From the NCBI RefSeq assembly GCF_900103225.1, contig NZ_FNJH01000001.1, positions 742,980 through 806,979 of the forward strand: a stretch of 64,000 bases of DNA, written 5' to 3'. Made by a program: the position numbers and the translations under genes. The notes below the pieces were generated by a model. That model made no database searches, had not been told where the DNA came from, and was given only the letters and a program-made list of their open reading frames with translations. Shown here piece after piece: positions 30,035 to 41,500 of this stretch (position 1 is the first letter of the stretch; every line of letters starts with the position of its first letter). The DNA is from Pseudomonas congelans. Its GTDB lineage: Bacteria > Pseudomonadota > Gammaproteobacteria > Pseudomonadales > Pseudomonadaceae.

Positions 30035-31759
30035 ATGAAGCTTTTCAGACTATTCAGCAGCGTGTTCCTGATGACCATGAGTGCGGCGGCGCTTGCCCAG
30101 GCCCGCCTCGATGTCAGGGTCAAGCCTGCCAATCCGCAACTCAAGGCGAACGTCGAAGGGTATATCGGAGACCTGGGCGAGCGTGATGCCCAGGCATTGC
30201 GCAGCTTCAGTCTGGGGGCCGAGCAACAGGCGGAAAAGGCCGCTCAGGCGTTGGGCTATTACCAGGCGCAGATCGACAGTGAGATCAAGGACGGAGAGCA
30301 GCCCAGCCTGGTGATCAATATCCAGCCGGGCGAACCCATTCATCTGCGCAACGTGGTGATCCGGGTCGAAGGGCCGGCGGCGGCAATGAAGGCCTTTCGC
30401 GTGCCGAGTAGCGACGCGCTGAAAAGCGGCGCAGTGTTGAATCACGGCAATTATGAAGACGCCAAGCGTCTGATCCAGAATCAGGCGTCGCGTTACGGGT
30501 TTTTCAGCGGTCACTTCACCCGTCAGCGCCTGGCCATCGATCCGCGCGCCGGTGTGGCTGATATTGAAATGGTCTATGAAAGCGGGCCGCGCTACACGCT
30601 TGGCAAGGTCATGTTCAGCGGCGACGCGCCATTCGATGACGATCTGCTCAAACGTATGGTGCCGTTCAAGGAAAACACGCCTTATGACTCCCAACTGATT
30701 GCCGAATTGACCCAGGCCATGCAGGGCAGCGGCTATTTCGAGGGCGTCCGGGTCGATGCGGCGCCCACTGCGGCGGAAAATCAGGTTATCCCCGTGACTG
30801 TCCAGCTCGAAACCCGCAAACCTCGCACCATGGGGCTGGGCCTGGGCTATTCGACCGACGTAGGCCCGCGTGGCAAAGCCAACTGGACCCGGCACTGGGC
30901 CAACCCGCAGGGCCACAGCTATGGGTTCGAATCCGAAATCTCCGCGCCACGGCAGAATATCGGCCTGTGGTACGACGTACCGCTCGACCCGCCGCTGACC
31001 GACAAATTGCGTTACGCCGGCGGGTATCAGTACGAAGAGATCGCCGGAACCGACAGCCTCAGCAAGTTGCTGACTGCCGGACCTGAATGGCACAGCAAGC
31101 TGCCCAGCGGTTGGGAGCGGGTCATATCCCTGAAATGGCAGCGCGAAGAATATCGCCTGGGCGATGACGCCGGCCTCAGCACGCTGCTGATGCCCGGTAT
31201 CAGCTACTCGTACCTGCGCAGTGACAACCGCATCGATCCGCACCAGGGTTACCGCCTGCAATTCGACACGCAGGTGGCCAAGGAGGGCCTGTTGTCTGAC
31301 GCCAACCTGGTGCATGCCAATGTGCTGCTCAAAGGGTTGACGACAGTTGCGCAAAATCACCGTTTTCTCGGTCGTGTGCAGTTTGGCGGCAACCTCACGG
31401 ACGGTTACACCTCGATACCTCCATCGCTGCGCTTTTTTGCCGGCGGTGATCAGAGCGTGCGCGGCTATGACTATCAGAAGCTGTCACCGACCAATTCCGA
31501 CGGCGACCGCATCGGCGGGCGATACATGTTTGCCGGTAGCGTCGAATACCAATATTCCATTGCTGACAAATGGCGCCTGGCGACCTTCGTCGATCAGGGC
31601 AACTCGTTCAACAGCCTGGACAAGCCAGACCTGAAAACCGGTGTTGGTTTCGGCGTGCGCTGGGTGTCTCCAGTAGGCCCGTTGCGTCTCGATCTGGCCC
31701 ATGCGCTGGACGATGAAGGCGGAATCCGTCTGCACTTTTCGATGGGGCCGGAGCTTTGA
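30035..31759 (+). CDS. tamA: TamA, Omp85-family outer-membrane component of the translocation and assembly module
   Basis: 574 residues: signal peptide (about 1-22), three POTRA-like domains (about 25-250, with the PGEPIHLRNVVIRV and GPRYTLGKVMFSG POTRA strands) and a 16-strand Omp85 barrel to the C-terminus. VRGYDYQKLSP carries the Omp85 VRGY signature, and the gene ends with a beta strand to MGPEL. It partners TamB for insertion of some outer-membrane proteins and autotransporters, and for phospholipid transport. The stop codon overlaps the tamB start. Length is like E. coli TamA (577). Confidence 0.95.
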   Translation: MKLFRLFSSVFLMTMSAAALAQARLDVRVKPANPQLKANVEGYIGDLGERDAQALRSFSLGAEQQAEKAAQALGYYQAQIDSEIKDGEQPSLVINIQPGEPIHLRNVVIRVEGPAAAMKAFRVPSSDALKSGAVLNHGNYEDAKRLIQNQASRYGFFSGHFTRQRLAIDPRAGVADIEMVYESGPRYTLGKVMFSGDAPFDDDLLKRMVPFKENTPYDSQLIAELTQAMQGSGYFEGVRVDAAPTAAENQVIPVTVQLETRKPRTMGLGLGYSTDVGPRGKANWTRHWANPQGHSYGFESEISAPRQNIGLWYDVPLDPPLTDKLRYAGGYQYEEIAGTDSLSKLLTAGPEWHSKLPSGWERVISLKWQREEYRLGDDAGLSTLLMPGISYSYLRSDNRIDPHQGYRLQFDTQVAKEGLLSDANLVHANVLLKGLTTVAQNHRFLGRVQFGGNLTDGYTSIPPSLRFFAGGDQSVRGYDYQKLSPTNSDGDRIGGRYMFAGSVEYQYSIADKWRLATFVDQGNSFNSLDKPDLKTGVGFGVRWVSPVGPLRLDLAHALDDEGGIRLHFSMGPEL

Positions 31760-34700
31760 ACAAGGTAAATGTGGCCCGCGGCGCCAGGGTCGTCGGGCTG
31801 GGAGTTTTCGCATTACTGCTGCTGATGATCATCAGTGTCGCGCTGCTGCTGGGTACCCATACCGGCAGCCAGTGGGCCCTGGCTCGGGTGCCTGGTGTAC
31901 AGCTGGAAAACTTTCAGGGAAGACTGGGCGGCCAGTGGAGCGCCGAGCGTCTGGTGTGGCAGCAGGGCGCAGACCGCGTCGAGGTCCAATCCGTCGATTT
32001 TGCCTGGACGCCTGCCTGCCTGTTGAAGATGACGCTGTGCATCGACCGTCTGCATGCGCAGCAGGTGCTGATGCATTTCCCCCCTGGAGATACACCCAGC
32101 AGCGATGGCCCGATCCAGCTACCGACGCTCAAGTTGCCGCTCGCACTGCAACTGGGCGATATACAGGTAGGCGGTCTGCAGCTGGATGGCGTCGAACAGT
32201 TGCGCGATCTCAAGCTGGCAGCGCACTGGACCGCTGAAGGCTTGAAGATCGACAGCGCGCACCTGCAACGTGATGCGCTGGTTCTGGACCTTAATGGGCT
32301 GCTGAAACCCGAGGGCGACTGGCCCCTCAACGTGCAAGGTCAACTGCAACTTCCGCCGCAGGACGGTCAGCCGTGGATGCTGGCGCTGGATATCCAGGGC
32401 GACCTGTTGAAGACGCTGCAACTCAAGGCGGACAGCAGCGGTTATCTGCCGGGATTGCTGACCGGCGAGTTGCAACCCCTGACCGAGCACCTTCCTGCAC
32501 GGATCAAGCTGACTGCCGAACACTTCAAACCCAGCGCTGCATTGCCTGACACTTTACAGCTCGACCAGTTGCTGCTGACTGCCGAGGGCAATCTTGACTC
32601 GGGCTACCTGATAGACGGCAGCGCCAGTCTTCCTGCCGAGAAAGGCCCTGTTGCGTTGTCATTGAAAGGACGTGTGGATGCCAACGGGGCAAACATTGCC
32701 GGGCTCGATCTGGCCGCAGATGATCAGCAGCGTCTGGCCATCACCGGCAAGATGAACTGGCAGAGCGGTTTTGCTGCTGAGGCGAGCGTCGACTGGCTGG
32801 ATTTCCCCTGGCAGCGCCTGTATCCACTGGCGTCAGAGCCTCAGGTGGCATTGCATGCCTTCAAGGGTGATATTTCCTATACCGATGGCAATTACCTCGG
32901 CAATTTCAACGCCAGCCTCAAAGGACCTGCCGGTGCGTTCACGCTGGTCAGCCCGTTCAGCGGCAATCTTCAAGAGATCCATCTGCCGCAACTGGAACTG
33001 GTCGCGGGGCAGGGCAAGGCCAGCGGTTTTCTGAACCTGCAATTTGCTGACGGCATCGGCTGGGATACAGCCCTGGACCTGAGTGCGCTGGACCCTTCAT
33101 TCTGGGTTGCCGAACTGCCCGGCACACTGGCTGGCCCGTTGCGCAGCAAAGGCCAGTTGCGCAACGAAAAGCTCGAACTCAGCGCCGACCTCGATTTGAA
33201 AGGACGCCTGCGGGGTCAGCCTGCGCTGCTGCAAGCCAAGGCCGACGGCCGTGATCAGCAATGGAATGTCAGTAGCCTGAGCATCCGCCTTGGCGATAAC
33301 CGTATTCAAGGGACAGGCAGCCTGCAGGAGCGCCTCAAGGGGCAGTTGGACCTGGATCTGCCGCGTCTGGCTCAGCTTTGGCCACGTTTGCAGGGGCAAG
33401 TCAAAGGCCGGCTGGACCTGGCCGGAACGCTGCAGGCGCCCCAGGGGCAATTGGCCTTGCAGGGTAGCCAGCTCGCCTTGCAGGACAATCGTCTGCAAAC
33501 CCTGACGCTCAACGCCAGACTGGATCAGGTGCAGCGCGCAGTCATCAATCTCAAAGGTGCTGGTATTCAGGCTGGCGATACCCAGCTGGGCACCTTGCTG
33601 TTGGACGGTCAGGGTACCCTCAAGAACCAGCAACTGAAGCTGGACCTGCAAGGACCTCTGCTCAAGCTTGCCATTGGCCTTGACGGTGGTCTGGACAAGG
33701 GTGACTGGCGAGGCCGGCTGGCCAGCGGTACTGTGCAAAGCGGCGGGCAGAACTGGCGTTTGCAGCAGCCGGCGAAGATCGAGCGTCTGGCCGATGGCCG
33801 CCTCAACTTCGGCGCGCATTGCTGGCTGTCCGGGGCCGCCAGCCTGTGTGGCGGTGATCAGCGGCTGATGCCGGAGCCACGTCTGCGTTATCAACTCAAG
33901 AATTTCCCGCTGGACAGCCTGGCGCAATGGATGCCCAAGGATTTTGCCTGGAAGGGCGCGCTGAATGCAGACGTGCAGCTCGACATTCCTGCAGCCGGCC
34001 CAAGTGGCAAGGTCACGATTGATGCCGGAGGCGGAACGCTGCGGGTGCGCAACAACAATCAGTGGCTGGACTTCCCTTATCAGACGCTGAAACTGGCCAC
34101 CACGCTGGCGCCCAAACGCATCGACACGCGTCTGGACTTCGACGGCGGCAAGCTGGGCAGGCTGCTGCTCAACGCGCAGATCGACCCGCTGGCCAAGGAC
34201 AAGACTCTGGCAGGCGATTTCACCCTCTCGGGGCTGGACATCTCGGTGGCACGTCCTTTCGCGCCGATGGTGCAGAAACTCAATGGGCGTCTGAATGGCA
34301 ATGGCCGGTTGTCAGGCACGTTGCTGGCACCACTGGTCAACGGCAATGTGACGCTTGAAGGCGGAGAAGTGGCGGGTGCAGAACTGCCCATGGAACTGCA
34401 CGACCTCAAGGTCCAGGCGTTGATTGCCGGAGAAAGCGTCCAGCTCAACGGCGGCTGGAAAAGTGGTAGCAGCGGACAGGGCAGCATAGGCGGTCAGGTG
34501 GCATGGGGGCAGAGCCTGAACGTCGATGTGAGCCTCAAGGGCTCGCGCCTGCCGATCAATGTCGAACCCTATGCGGCGGTAGAGGCCGCGCCTGACCTGA
34601 AAATCTCCATGCAGGGTGAGCGACTGGCCATCTCCGGCAAGGTGCTGGTGCCCAAGGGCGCGATTACCGTACGCGAGTTGCCGCCTTCCACTGTGAAGCT

Positions 34701-35445
34701 CTCCGGCGACACGGTGATCGTCGGACAGCAGACCGAGGAGGGCGCTCCGCCGCTTGCCGTGGCGATGGATGTCGATGTGGAAGTCGGCCAGGAAAAGCTC
34801 AGCTTCAGCGGCTTTGGGCTCACCGCTAATCTGGTCGGGCATGTGCACATTGGTGACAATCTGGACACCCGTGGCGAACTGAACCTGAACGATGGTCGTT
34901 ATCGTGCCTACGGGCAGCGGCTGACCATCCGCAAGGCACGCCTGCTGTTTGCCGGCCCGGTCGACCAGCCCTATCTGGACATCGAGGCGATTCGGCAGAC
35001 CGACGACGTGATTGCCGGTATCCGCCTGACCGGCAGTGCCGAGCAGCCCACTACCGAAGTGTTCTCCGAGCCTGCGATGAGCCAGGAGCAGGCGCTGTCC
35101 TATCTGGTCATGGGCAGACCGCTCAGCACTTCCGGCGAAGACAACAACATGGTCGCTCAGGCTGCGCTGGCGCTGGGGGTGGCAGGCAGCTCATCGACCA
35201 CCGGCAAGCTCGCGGACAATCTGGGTATCAAGGACTTCGAACTGGACACCTCGGGAACCGGCGACAAGACCAATGTGGTTGCCAGCGGCAAGATCACCGA
35301 CAAGCTCAGTCTGCGCTATGGCGTAGGCGTGTTTGAACCGGCCAATACCATTGCGTTGCGCTATCTGCTCAGCAAGCGGGTCTACCTCGAGGCCGCGAGC
35401 GGTGTTGCCAGCTCGCTGGATATTTTCTATAAAAGGGACTTCTGA
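31756..35445 (+). CDS. tamB: TamB, translocation and assembly module AsmA-like inner-membrane subunit
   Basis: 1229 residues, close to E. coli TamB. One N-terminal transmembrane segment (residues about 14-33) anchors a long periplasmic beta-taco/AsmA-like body, and the C-terminal DUF490 domain (about 900-1229) contains the LSYLVMGRPL block. It couples to TamA. The start is ambiguous: TTG overlapping the tamA stop, preceded by GGAG at only two bases, or GTG at 31771 with AAGG five bases upstream. The longer is reported; the shorter may be real. The overlapping junction indicates an operon and probable coupling. Confidence 0.93.
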   Translation: MNKVNVARGARVVGLGVFALLLLMIISVALLLGTHTGSQWALARVPGVQLENFQGRLGGQWSAERLVWQQGADRVEVQSVDFAWTPACLLKMTLCIDRLHAQQVLMHFPPGDTPSSDGPIQLPTLKLPLALQLGDIQVGGLQLDGVEQLRDLKLAAHWTAEGLKIDSAHLQRDALVLDLNGLLKPEGDWPLNVQGQLQLPPQDGQPWMLALDIQGDLLKTLQLKADSSGYLPGLLTGELQPLTEHLPARIKLTAEHFKPSAALPDTLQLDQLLLTAEGNLDSGYLIDGSASLPAEKGPVALSLKGRVDANGANIAGLDLAADDQQRLAITGKMNWQSGFAAEASVDWLDFPWQRLYPLASEPQVALHAFKGDISYTDGNYLGNFNASLKGPAGAFTLVSPFSGNLQEIHLPQLELVAGQGKASGFLNLQFADGIGWDTALDLSALDPSFWVAELPGTLAGPLRSKGQLRNEKLELSADLDLKGRLRGQPALLQAKADGRDQQWNVSSLSIRLGDNRIQGTGSLQERLKGQLDLDLPRLAQLWPRLQGQVKGRLDLAGTLQAPQGQLALQGSQLALQDNRLQTLTLNARLDQVQRAVINLKGAGIQAGDTQLGTLLLDGQGTLKNQQLKLDLQGPLLKLAIGLDGGLDKGDWRGRLASGTVQSGGQNWRLQQPAKIERLADGRLNFGAHCWLSGAASLCGGDQRLMPEPRLRYQLKNFPLDSLAQWMPKDFAWKGALNADVQLDIPAAGPSGKVTIDAGGGTLRVRNNNQWLDFPYQTLKLATTLAPKRIDTRLDFDGGKLGRLLLNAQIDPLAKDKTLAGDFTLSGLDISVARPFAPMVQKLNGRLNGNGRLSGTLLAPLVNGNVTLEGGEVAGAELPMELHDLKVQALIAGESVQLNGGWKSGSSGQGSIGGQVAWGQSLNVDVSLKGSRLPINVEPYAAVEAAPDLKISMQGERLAISGKVLVPKGAITVRELPPSTVKLSGDTVIVGQQTEEGAPPLAVAMDVDVEVGQEKLSFSGFGLTANLVGHVHIGDNLDTRGELNLNDGRYRAYGQRLTIRKARLLFAGPVDQPYLDIEAIRQTDDVIAGIRLTGSAEQPTTEVFSEPAMSQEQALSYLVMGRPLSTSGEDNNMVAQAALALGVAGSSSTTGKLADNLGIKDFELDTSGTGDKTNVVASGKITDKLSLRYGVGVFEPANTIALRYLLSKRVYLEAASGVASSLDIFYKRDF

Positions 35446-35564
35446 GCGATGGCCAATGGCGGTAATGGCCCGGCCCCGGGTTCAGCCGCCTGGCTTTTCC
35501 AGGATCTCCCGCTTGCAACTGCAAGTCCCTTCACTCGTCATCTACCTTCAGGTTGCCGGTCATC

Positions 35565-36482
35565 ATGGATCGATTCAACGCCATGCGCGTGTTCACCCGC
35601 ATTGTCGAGCTGGGCGGTTTCGCCAGGGCGGCCGAGAGTCTGCACATGCCCCGTGCCTCGGTGACGATCCTGATCAAGCAACTGGAAGCGCACCTGGGCG
35701 TACAGCTTTTGCAGCGTACGACGCGTCAGGTCAGCGCCACCCCGGACGGCAAGGCCTATTACCAGCGTTGCGTCAGCCTGCTGGCCGATCTGGAGGATGC
35801 CGAAGCATCGTTCTCTGCGACGGGGGCCGAGCCCAAGGGGCTGTTGCGCGTCGATCTGCCGGTCAGTCTGGGCCGTATGATCATCATCCCGGCGTTGCCT
35901 GAATTCAGCCGGCGCTACCCGCAGATTCGTCTGGAGATCGGCATGAGTGACAGGCCGGTCGATCTGATTCGCGAAGGCGTGGACTGCGTATTGCGTGCCG
36001 GAGCGGCACTCGATGAAACGCTGGTTGCCAGGCCCCTTGGCAGTCTGACCCAGATTACCTGCGCCAGTCGCGAGTACCTGCAGCAACACGGCACGCCATT
36101 GACCCTGCAGGAGCTCGCGCAACATCAGGTAATCGAATATTTTTCGACCAGTACCGGCAAGCGTTATGGCCTGGAGTTCATGGCCGATGGCATGGACGTT
36201 GAACACGCCTCGGCCTGCTCGATCGCGGTCAACAGTGCCGATGGCTATGTCGCGGCGTGCGAAGCGGGTTTCGGCCTGATTCAGGTGCCTCGCTACCATG
36301 TGGCCACGCAATTGCGCAGCGGTGTGCTGGTAGAGGTACTGCGATTGCATCGTCCGCCACCACTGCCACTGACGGCGCTTTACCCTCCGCATCGACAGTT
36401 GTCACGACGGGTCAGAGTATTCGTTGATTGGCTGGTGGAATTGTGTGCCCACACAGATATCAGGGACAGACTGGTTTCCTGA
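35565..36482 (+). CDS. LysR-family transcriptional regulator
   Basis: 305 residues. Helix-turn-helix at the N-terminus (FNAMRVFTRIVELGGFARAAE, then RASVTILIKQLEAHLG, residues 3-45), effector domain after residue about 88. It is of the CrgA/DsdC-like branch that typically regulates divergent oxidoreductase or transporter genes. Here the upstream neighbour tamB is on the same strand, so a target is not evident. The start ATG has only a weak AGG upstream; a TTG four codons earlier is possible. An inverted repeat CTTGCA-AC-TGCAAG lies 40 bases before the start. Regulation by a cofactor unknown. Confidence 0.88.
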   Translation: MDRFNAMRVFTRIVELGGFARAAESLHMPRASVTILIKQLEAHLGVQLLQRTTRQVSATPDGKAYYQRCVSLLADLEDAEASFSATGAEPKGLLRVDLPVSLGRMIIIPALPEFSRRYPQIRLEIGMSDRPVDLIREGVDCVLRAGAALDETLVARPLGSLTQITCASREYLQQHGTPLTLQELAQHQVIEYFSTSTGKRYGLEFMADGMDVEHASACSIAVNSADGYVAACEAGFGLIQVPRYHVATQLRSGVLVEVLRLHRPPPLPLTALYPPHRQLSRRVRVFVDWLVELCAHTDIRDRLVS

Positions 36483-36572
36483 AAAAAATTCAGAATTATC
36501 CCATATAGGCCGCGGCACACTTTCGTGTTTAACTTCCGGCTCTTTCATCCATTTTGAAAAGGAACGTGTTTC

Positions 36573-37073
36573 ATGGCTCAAGTGACCCTCAAAGGCAGCC
36601 CCGTCCAGGTCAGTGGCAACCTGCCTGAAGTCGGTAGCAAGGCACACGATTTCACGCTGGTCGGCGCAGGTCTTGCCGATAAAACCCTGGCTTCCTTCGC
36701 TGGCAAGCGCAAGGTATTGAACATCTTCCCGAGTGTCGATACGCCGACCTGTGCCACCTCGGTACGTAAATTCAACACCCAGGCCAATGACCTGAACAAC
36801 GCCGTGGTTCTGTGCATCTCGGCTGACCTGCCGTTTGCCCAGGCCCGGTTCTGCGGCTCCGAAGGTCTGGAGAATGTTCAGAACCTGTCCTCGTTCCGCA
36901 GCGCCGACTTTGCTCAGAACTATGGTGTTGCCGTTGCAGACGGCCCGCTCGCGGGTCTGACTGCGCGCGCCGTGGTGGTTCTGGACGAGAACGACAAGGT
37001 GCTGCACAGCGAACTGGTTGCCGAGATCGGTAGCGAGCCCAACTACGACGCTGCACTGGCTGTGCTGAAGTAA
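36573..37073 (+). CDS. tpx: Thiol peroxidase (2-Cys peroxiredoxin)
   Basis: 166 residues. Reduces hydrogen peroxide and organic hydroperoxides using thioredoxin, in cytoplasm and/or periplasm. Peroxidatic Cys60 lies in [11 protein letters not shown], the family signature with upstream Thr and nearby Arg. Resolving Cys94 is in QARFCG. Both fit the atypical 2-Cys Tpx pattern. Length matches E. coli Tpx (168). The start has AAGGAA nine bases upstream. A strong terminator follows directly. It is separated from the LysR gene by 90 bases, so an individual promoter is likely. Confidence 0.97.
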   Translation: MAQVTLKGSPVQVSGNLPEVGSKAHDFTLVGAGLADKTLASFAGKRKVLNIFPSVDTPTCATSVRKFNTQANDLNNAVVLCISADLPFAQARFCGSEGLENVQNLSSFRSADFAQNYGVAVADGPLAGLTARAVVVLDENDKVLHSELVAEIGSEPNYDAALAVLK

Positions 37074-37090
37074 CTTTCCGCAAGCTATAG

Positions 37091-37122
37091 ACGGCCTGAA
37101 TCCGCTCAGGCCGTTTTTTTTG
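37091..37122 (+). terminator. Rho-independent terminator of tpx
   Basis: ACGGCCTGA / TCAGGCCGT, a perfect 9-bp stem with six-base loop, then an eight-T run. It lies 17 bases past the stop codon. Confidence 0.9.
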
Positions 37123-37226
37123 TTTGTGCTTCATACGTTTATCCAAAGTAAGCGCTTGGTAAAGGCGCTTTGCTTGTAACGTAACTGTGCTTATTGTTCA
37201 GCCTTCTGAACAAACCCCCACCTGTA

Positions 37227-38531
37227 ATGGTTGATTTATTCATGCAATCGTCTGGCTCCCGTAAATCCCGTCGCTGGTTGATCAGTTTGTTGGTCCTGCT
37301 GGTCATTGTTGCCTTGTGCTGGTGGTTCTGGCCTGCGTCCACTTCCGGCAAGGGGGCCGAGAGCAACAAGAAGCCTGCTGCAAGCGGCATGGCACGGCCC
37401 GGCTTCGGCGGCTCGGCTGTGGCTGTCCCGGTGCGTGTGGCCCCGGCCACCGAAGGGGATTTTCCGATTTACTACAAGGCGCTTGGCACCGTGACGGCGA
37501 TGAACACCATCAATGTGCGCAGCCGAGTGGCGGGGGAGCTGGTCAAGCTTTATTTCCAGGAAGGGCAGATGGTCAAGGCTGGCGATCTGCTGGCAGAAAT
37601 CGATCCGCGCAGCTATCAAGTGGCGTTGCAGCAGGCCGAAGGTACGCTGGCCACCAATCAGGCGCTGCTCAAAAATGCCCAGCTCGACGTGCAGCGTTAC
37701 CGCGGGTTGTTTGCCGAGGACAGCATCGCCAAGCAGACCCTCGACACTGCCGAGTCGCTGGTCAATCAATACAAGGGCACGATCAAGACCAATCAGGCTG
37801 CCGTGGCTGACGCAAAACTGAGCCTGGACTTCAGCCGCATCCGGGCCCCGATTGCCGGGCGTGTCGGCCTTAAACAGCTGGATGTGGGCAATCTGGTTGC
37901 CGCCAATGACACCACCGCACTGGTGGTGATAACCCAGACCCAGCCTATTTCCGTGGCGTTCACGCTGCCTGAAAAAGACCTGTCGAAAGTCATTTCCCGC
38001 TATCGCACTGGCGAGAAGCTGCCCGTTGAAGCCTGGGACCGTGGCGATACGAAGATGCAGGCCTCCGGCGTACTGGCCAGCCTCGACAACCAGATCGACG
38101 TGGCCACCGGCACACTGAAGTTCAAGGCGCGTTTCGATAACAGCGACGAGGTCCTGTTTCCCAATCAGTTCGTCAACGTGCGGCTGCGGGCCGACACGCT
38201 GAAAAACGTCACGCTCGTACCGACCGCGGCCGTGCAGTTCGGCACCGACGGGACCTTTGTCTATGTGCTGGACGGTGACAAGAAGGTCAAACTCAAGCTG
38301 CTGAAGACCGGGCCGAGCGACGAGACATCCACGGTGATTACCGAAGGTCTGGCAGCTGGCGAGCGGGTGGTGCTAGAAGGCACCGACCGCCTGCGCGACG
38401 GTGCCGAAGTCGAGGTCGTCAACGACAGCAAGGAAGTACCGGCTGGCCCGGCTCAGAAGCTGCAAGGCAAGCCTGACAGCAAGACCGACAAGTCGGCGGC
38501 GCTCGGCAAGGTGGAAAAACCAAACGTATGA
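37227..38531 (+). CDS. muxA: MuxA, periplasmic adaptor of the MuxABC-OpmB RND efflux system
   Basis: 434 residues, membrane-fusion (HlyD/AcrA-type) adaptor: N-terminal transmembrane anchor (about 17-35), then lipoyl halves and the alpha-hairpin (about 120-190, [20 protein letters not shown] region) and beta-barrel and membrane-proximal domains. It joins the paired RND transporters MuxB/MuxC to the outer-membrane channel. Homologous to MdtA of E. coli MdtABC. The start is uncertain: ATG at this position (reading MVDLFMQSS) or five codons later; neither has a good Shine-Dalgarno sequence. It is first of a four-gene operon; the stop overlaps muxB by ATGA. Confidence 0.92.
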   Translation: MVDLFMQSSGSRKSRRWLISLLVLLVIVALCWWFWPASTSGKGAESNKKPAASGMARPGFGGSAVAVPVRVAPATEGDFPIYYKALGTVTAMNTINVRSRVAGELVKLYFQEGQMVKAGDLLAEIDPRSYQVALQQAEGTLATNQALLKNAQLDVQRYRGLFAEDSIAKQTLDTAESLVNQYKGTIKTNQAAVADAKLSLDFSRIRAPIAGRVGLKQLDVGNLVAANDTTALVVITQTQPISVAFTLPEKDLSKVISRYRTGEKLPVEAWDRGDTKMQASGVLASLDNQIDVATGTLKFKARFDNSDEVLFPNQFVNVRLRADTLKNVTLVPTAAVQFGTDGTFVYVLDGDKKVKLKLLKTGPSDETSTVITEGLAAGERVVLEGTDRLRDGAEVEVVNDSKEVPAGPAQKLQGKPDSKTDKSAALGKVEKPNV

Positions 38532-41500
38532 ACATGTCGCGCCTGTTCATCCTGCGCCCGGTTGCCACCACACTGAGTATGTTGGCAATCGTCCTGGCCG
38601 GTCTGATCGCCTATACCTTGCTGCCGGTTTCGGCGTTGCCCCAGGTCGACTACCCGACCATTCGGGTGATGACCCTGTACCCGGGCGCCAGCCCGCAGGT
38701 GATGACCAGCTCTGTGACCGCGCCTCTGGAACGTCAATTCGGACAGATGCCCGGCCTGACCCAGATGGCCTCGACCAGCTCGGGCGGTGCGTCGGTCATT
38801 ACGTTGCGCTTCAGCCTCGACATCAATATGGATGTCGCCGAGCAGCAGGTGCAGGCGGCGATCAACGCGGCCACCAACCTGCTGCCGACCGATCTGCCGG
38901 CGCCTCCGGTCTACAACAAGGTCAACCCGGCCGACACGCCGGTCCTGACCCTGGCGATCACCTCGAAAACCATGTTGCTGCCCAAGCTCAATGATCTGGT
39001 CGATACGCGCATGGCGCAGAAGATCTCGCAGATCAGCGGCGTGGGTATGGTCAGCATTGCCGGCGGGCAGCGTCAGGCGGTACGGATCAAGGTCAACCCG
39101 GAGGCGCTGGCCGCCAACAGCCTCAACCTGTCCGATGTGCGTACCCTGATCAGCGCCTCCAACGTCAACCAGCCGAAGGGCAACTTCGACGGGCCGACCC
39201 GGGTTTCGATGCTGGATGCCAACGATCAGCTGAAGTCTCCCGAGGAGTACGCCAACCTGATTCTGGCCTACAAGGATGGCGCACCCTTGCGCCTGAAGGA
39301 TGTGGCCGAAATTGTCGATGGTGCCGAAAACGAGCGGCTCGCGGCCTGGGCCAATCGGAGCCAGGCAGTGCTGTTGAACATTCAGCGCCAGCCGGGCGCC
39401 AACGTGATCGAGGTGGTCGACCGGATCAAGGCGTTGCTGCCGTCGATCACCGAAAACCTTCCGGCCGGCCTTGATGTCGTGGTCCTGACGGACCGCACGC
39501 AGACGATTCGCGCTTCGGTGACCGATGTTCAGCACGAGCTGCTGATCGCGATCATCCTGGTGGTGCTGGTAACGTTCCTGTTTCTGCGTCGTTTCAGCGC
39601 GACGATCATCCCCTCGATTGCCGTTCCTCTCTCGCTGGTAGGTACGTTCGGCGTGATGTACCTGGCGGGTTTCTCGGTCAACAACCTGACGCTGATGGCC
39701 ATGACCATTGCGACCGGTTTCGTCGTCGATGACGCCATCGTCATGCTGGAAAACATCTCCCGGCATATCGAAGAGGGCGAGACGCCCTTGCAAGCGGCAC
39801 TCAAGGGCGCGAAGCAGATCGGTTTCACCCTGATTTCCCTGACCCTGTCACTGATTGCGGTATTGATCCCGCTGTTGTTCATGGCCGATGTGGTAGGGCG
39901 GCTGTTCCGCGAGTTCGCGATTACCCTCGCGGTCGCGATATTGATATCGCTGGTGGTATCGCTGACCCTGACACCGATGATGTGCGCGCGCTTGCTCAAG
40001 CGCGAGCCGAAGGAAGAAGAGCAGAGCCGTTTTTACCGGGCCAGCGGAGCCTGGATCGACTGGCTGATCGACATCTACGCGGGCAGGCTGCGCTGGGTGC
40101 TCAAGCATCAGCCACTGACCCTGCTGGTTGCCCTGGCCACCCTGGCATTGACGGTGCTGCTGTACATCGTGGTGCCCAAGGGCTTCTTCCCGGTGCAGGA
40201 CACCGGGGTGATCCAGGGTATTTCGGAAGCGCCACAGTCGGTCTCGTTCGCGGCGATGAGCCAGCGTCAGCAAGCACTCGCCGACATCATTCTCAAGGAC
40301 CCGGCAGTGGTCAGCCTGTCGTCCTACATCGGCGTCGACGGTGACAATGCCACGCTCAACAGCGGGCGTCTGCTGATCAACCTCAAGCCCCACGGAGCGC
40401 GGGACCTGACCGCGTCCGAGGTGATCCAGCGCTTGCAGCCCGAGGTCGACAAGCTGTCTGATATCCGCCTGTTCATGCAGCCGGTGCAGGACCTGACCAT
40501 CGAAGATCGGGTCAGTCGCACCCAGTATCAATTCAGCATGTCGTCGCCCGACGCCGAACTGCTGACGCTGTGGAGCGAAAAGCTGGTGGACGCGCTTGGC
40601 AAGCGGCCCGAACTGAGGGATGTGGCCAGCGACCTGCAAGACAAAGGTTTGCAGGTGTACCTGAACATCGATCGTGATGCGGCCAGCCGGGTCGGGGTCA
40701 CCGTTGCGAACATTACCGATGCACTGTACGACGCATTCGGTCAGCGCCAGATATCCACCATCTATACGCAGGCCAGCCAGTACCGCGTGGTGCTGCAGGC
40801 TGCGTCGGGCAGTGAGCTCGGCCCGGCGGCGCTCGAGCAGATCCACGTCAAGACCACCGATGGCGCACAGGTGAAGCTGTCGAGCCTGGCACGTGTCGAG
40901 CAGCGCCAGGCACAGTTGGCCATTGCGCACCTTGGGCAGTTCCCGGCCGTGATGATGTCGTTCAACCTGGCGCCCGATATTGCCCTCGGCAATGCGGTGA
41001 AGGTAATCGAACAGGTGGAACAGGAGATCGGCATGCCGATTGGCGTGCAGACCCAGTTTCAGGGCGCTGCCGAAGCGTTTCAGGCTTCGCTGTCCAGCAC
41101 GTTGCTGCTGATTCTGGCGGCGGTGGTCACCATGTACATCGTGCTGGGTGTCCTCTACGAGAGCTACATTCACCCGATCACCATCCTTTCGACCCTGCCG
41201 TCGGCAGCGGTGGGGGCTTTGCTGGCCCTGCTGATCAGCGGCAACGATCTGGGGATGATCGCGATCATCGGCATCATTCTGCTGATCGGCATCGTCAAGA
41301 AGAACGCGATCATGATGATCGACTTCGCGCTCGACGCGGAACGCAATCGCGGTGTTGCGCCTGAAAAGGCGATCTACGACGCGGCGCTGTTGCGCTTCCG
41401 GCCGATTCTCATGACCACCCTGGCAGCGTTGTTCGGTGCCATCCCGCTGATGCTCGCCAGCGGTTCCGGCGCCGAATTGCGGCAACCACTGGGTTTGGTG

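Noticed and set aside
35512-35525. Palindrome CTTGCA-AC-TGCAAG before the second LysR gene
   Set aside because: A possible operator, but the position near the end of tamB and lack of any matching T-N11-A pattern leave it unassigned; not listed as a feature.
36478-36493. CTGAA-N5-TTCAG repeat right after the second LysR stop
   Set aside because: Arms of five bases and an A-rich loop make it too weak to call a terminator or an OxyR-type site for tpx.
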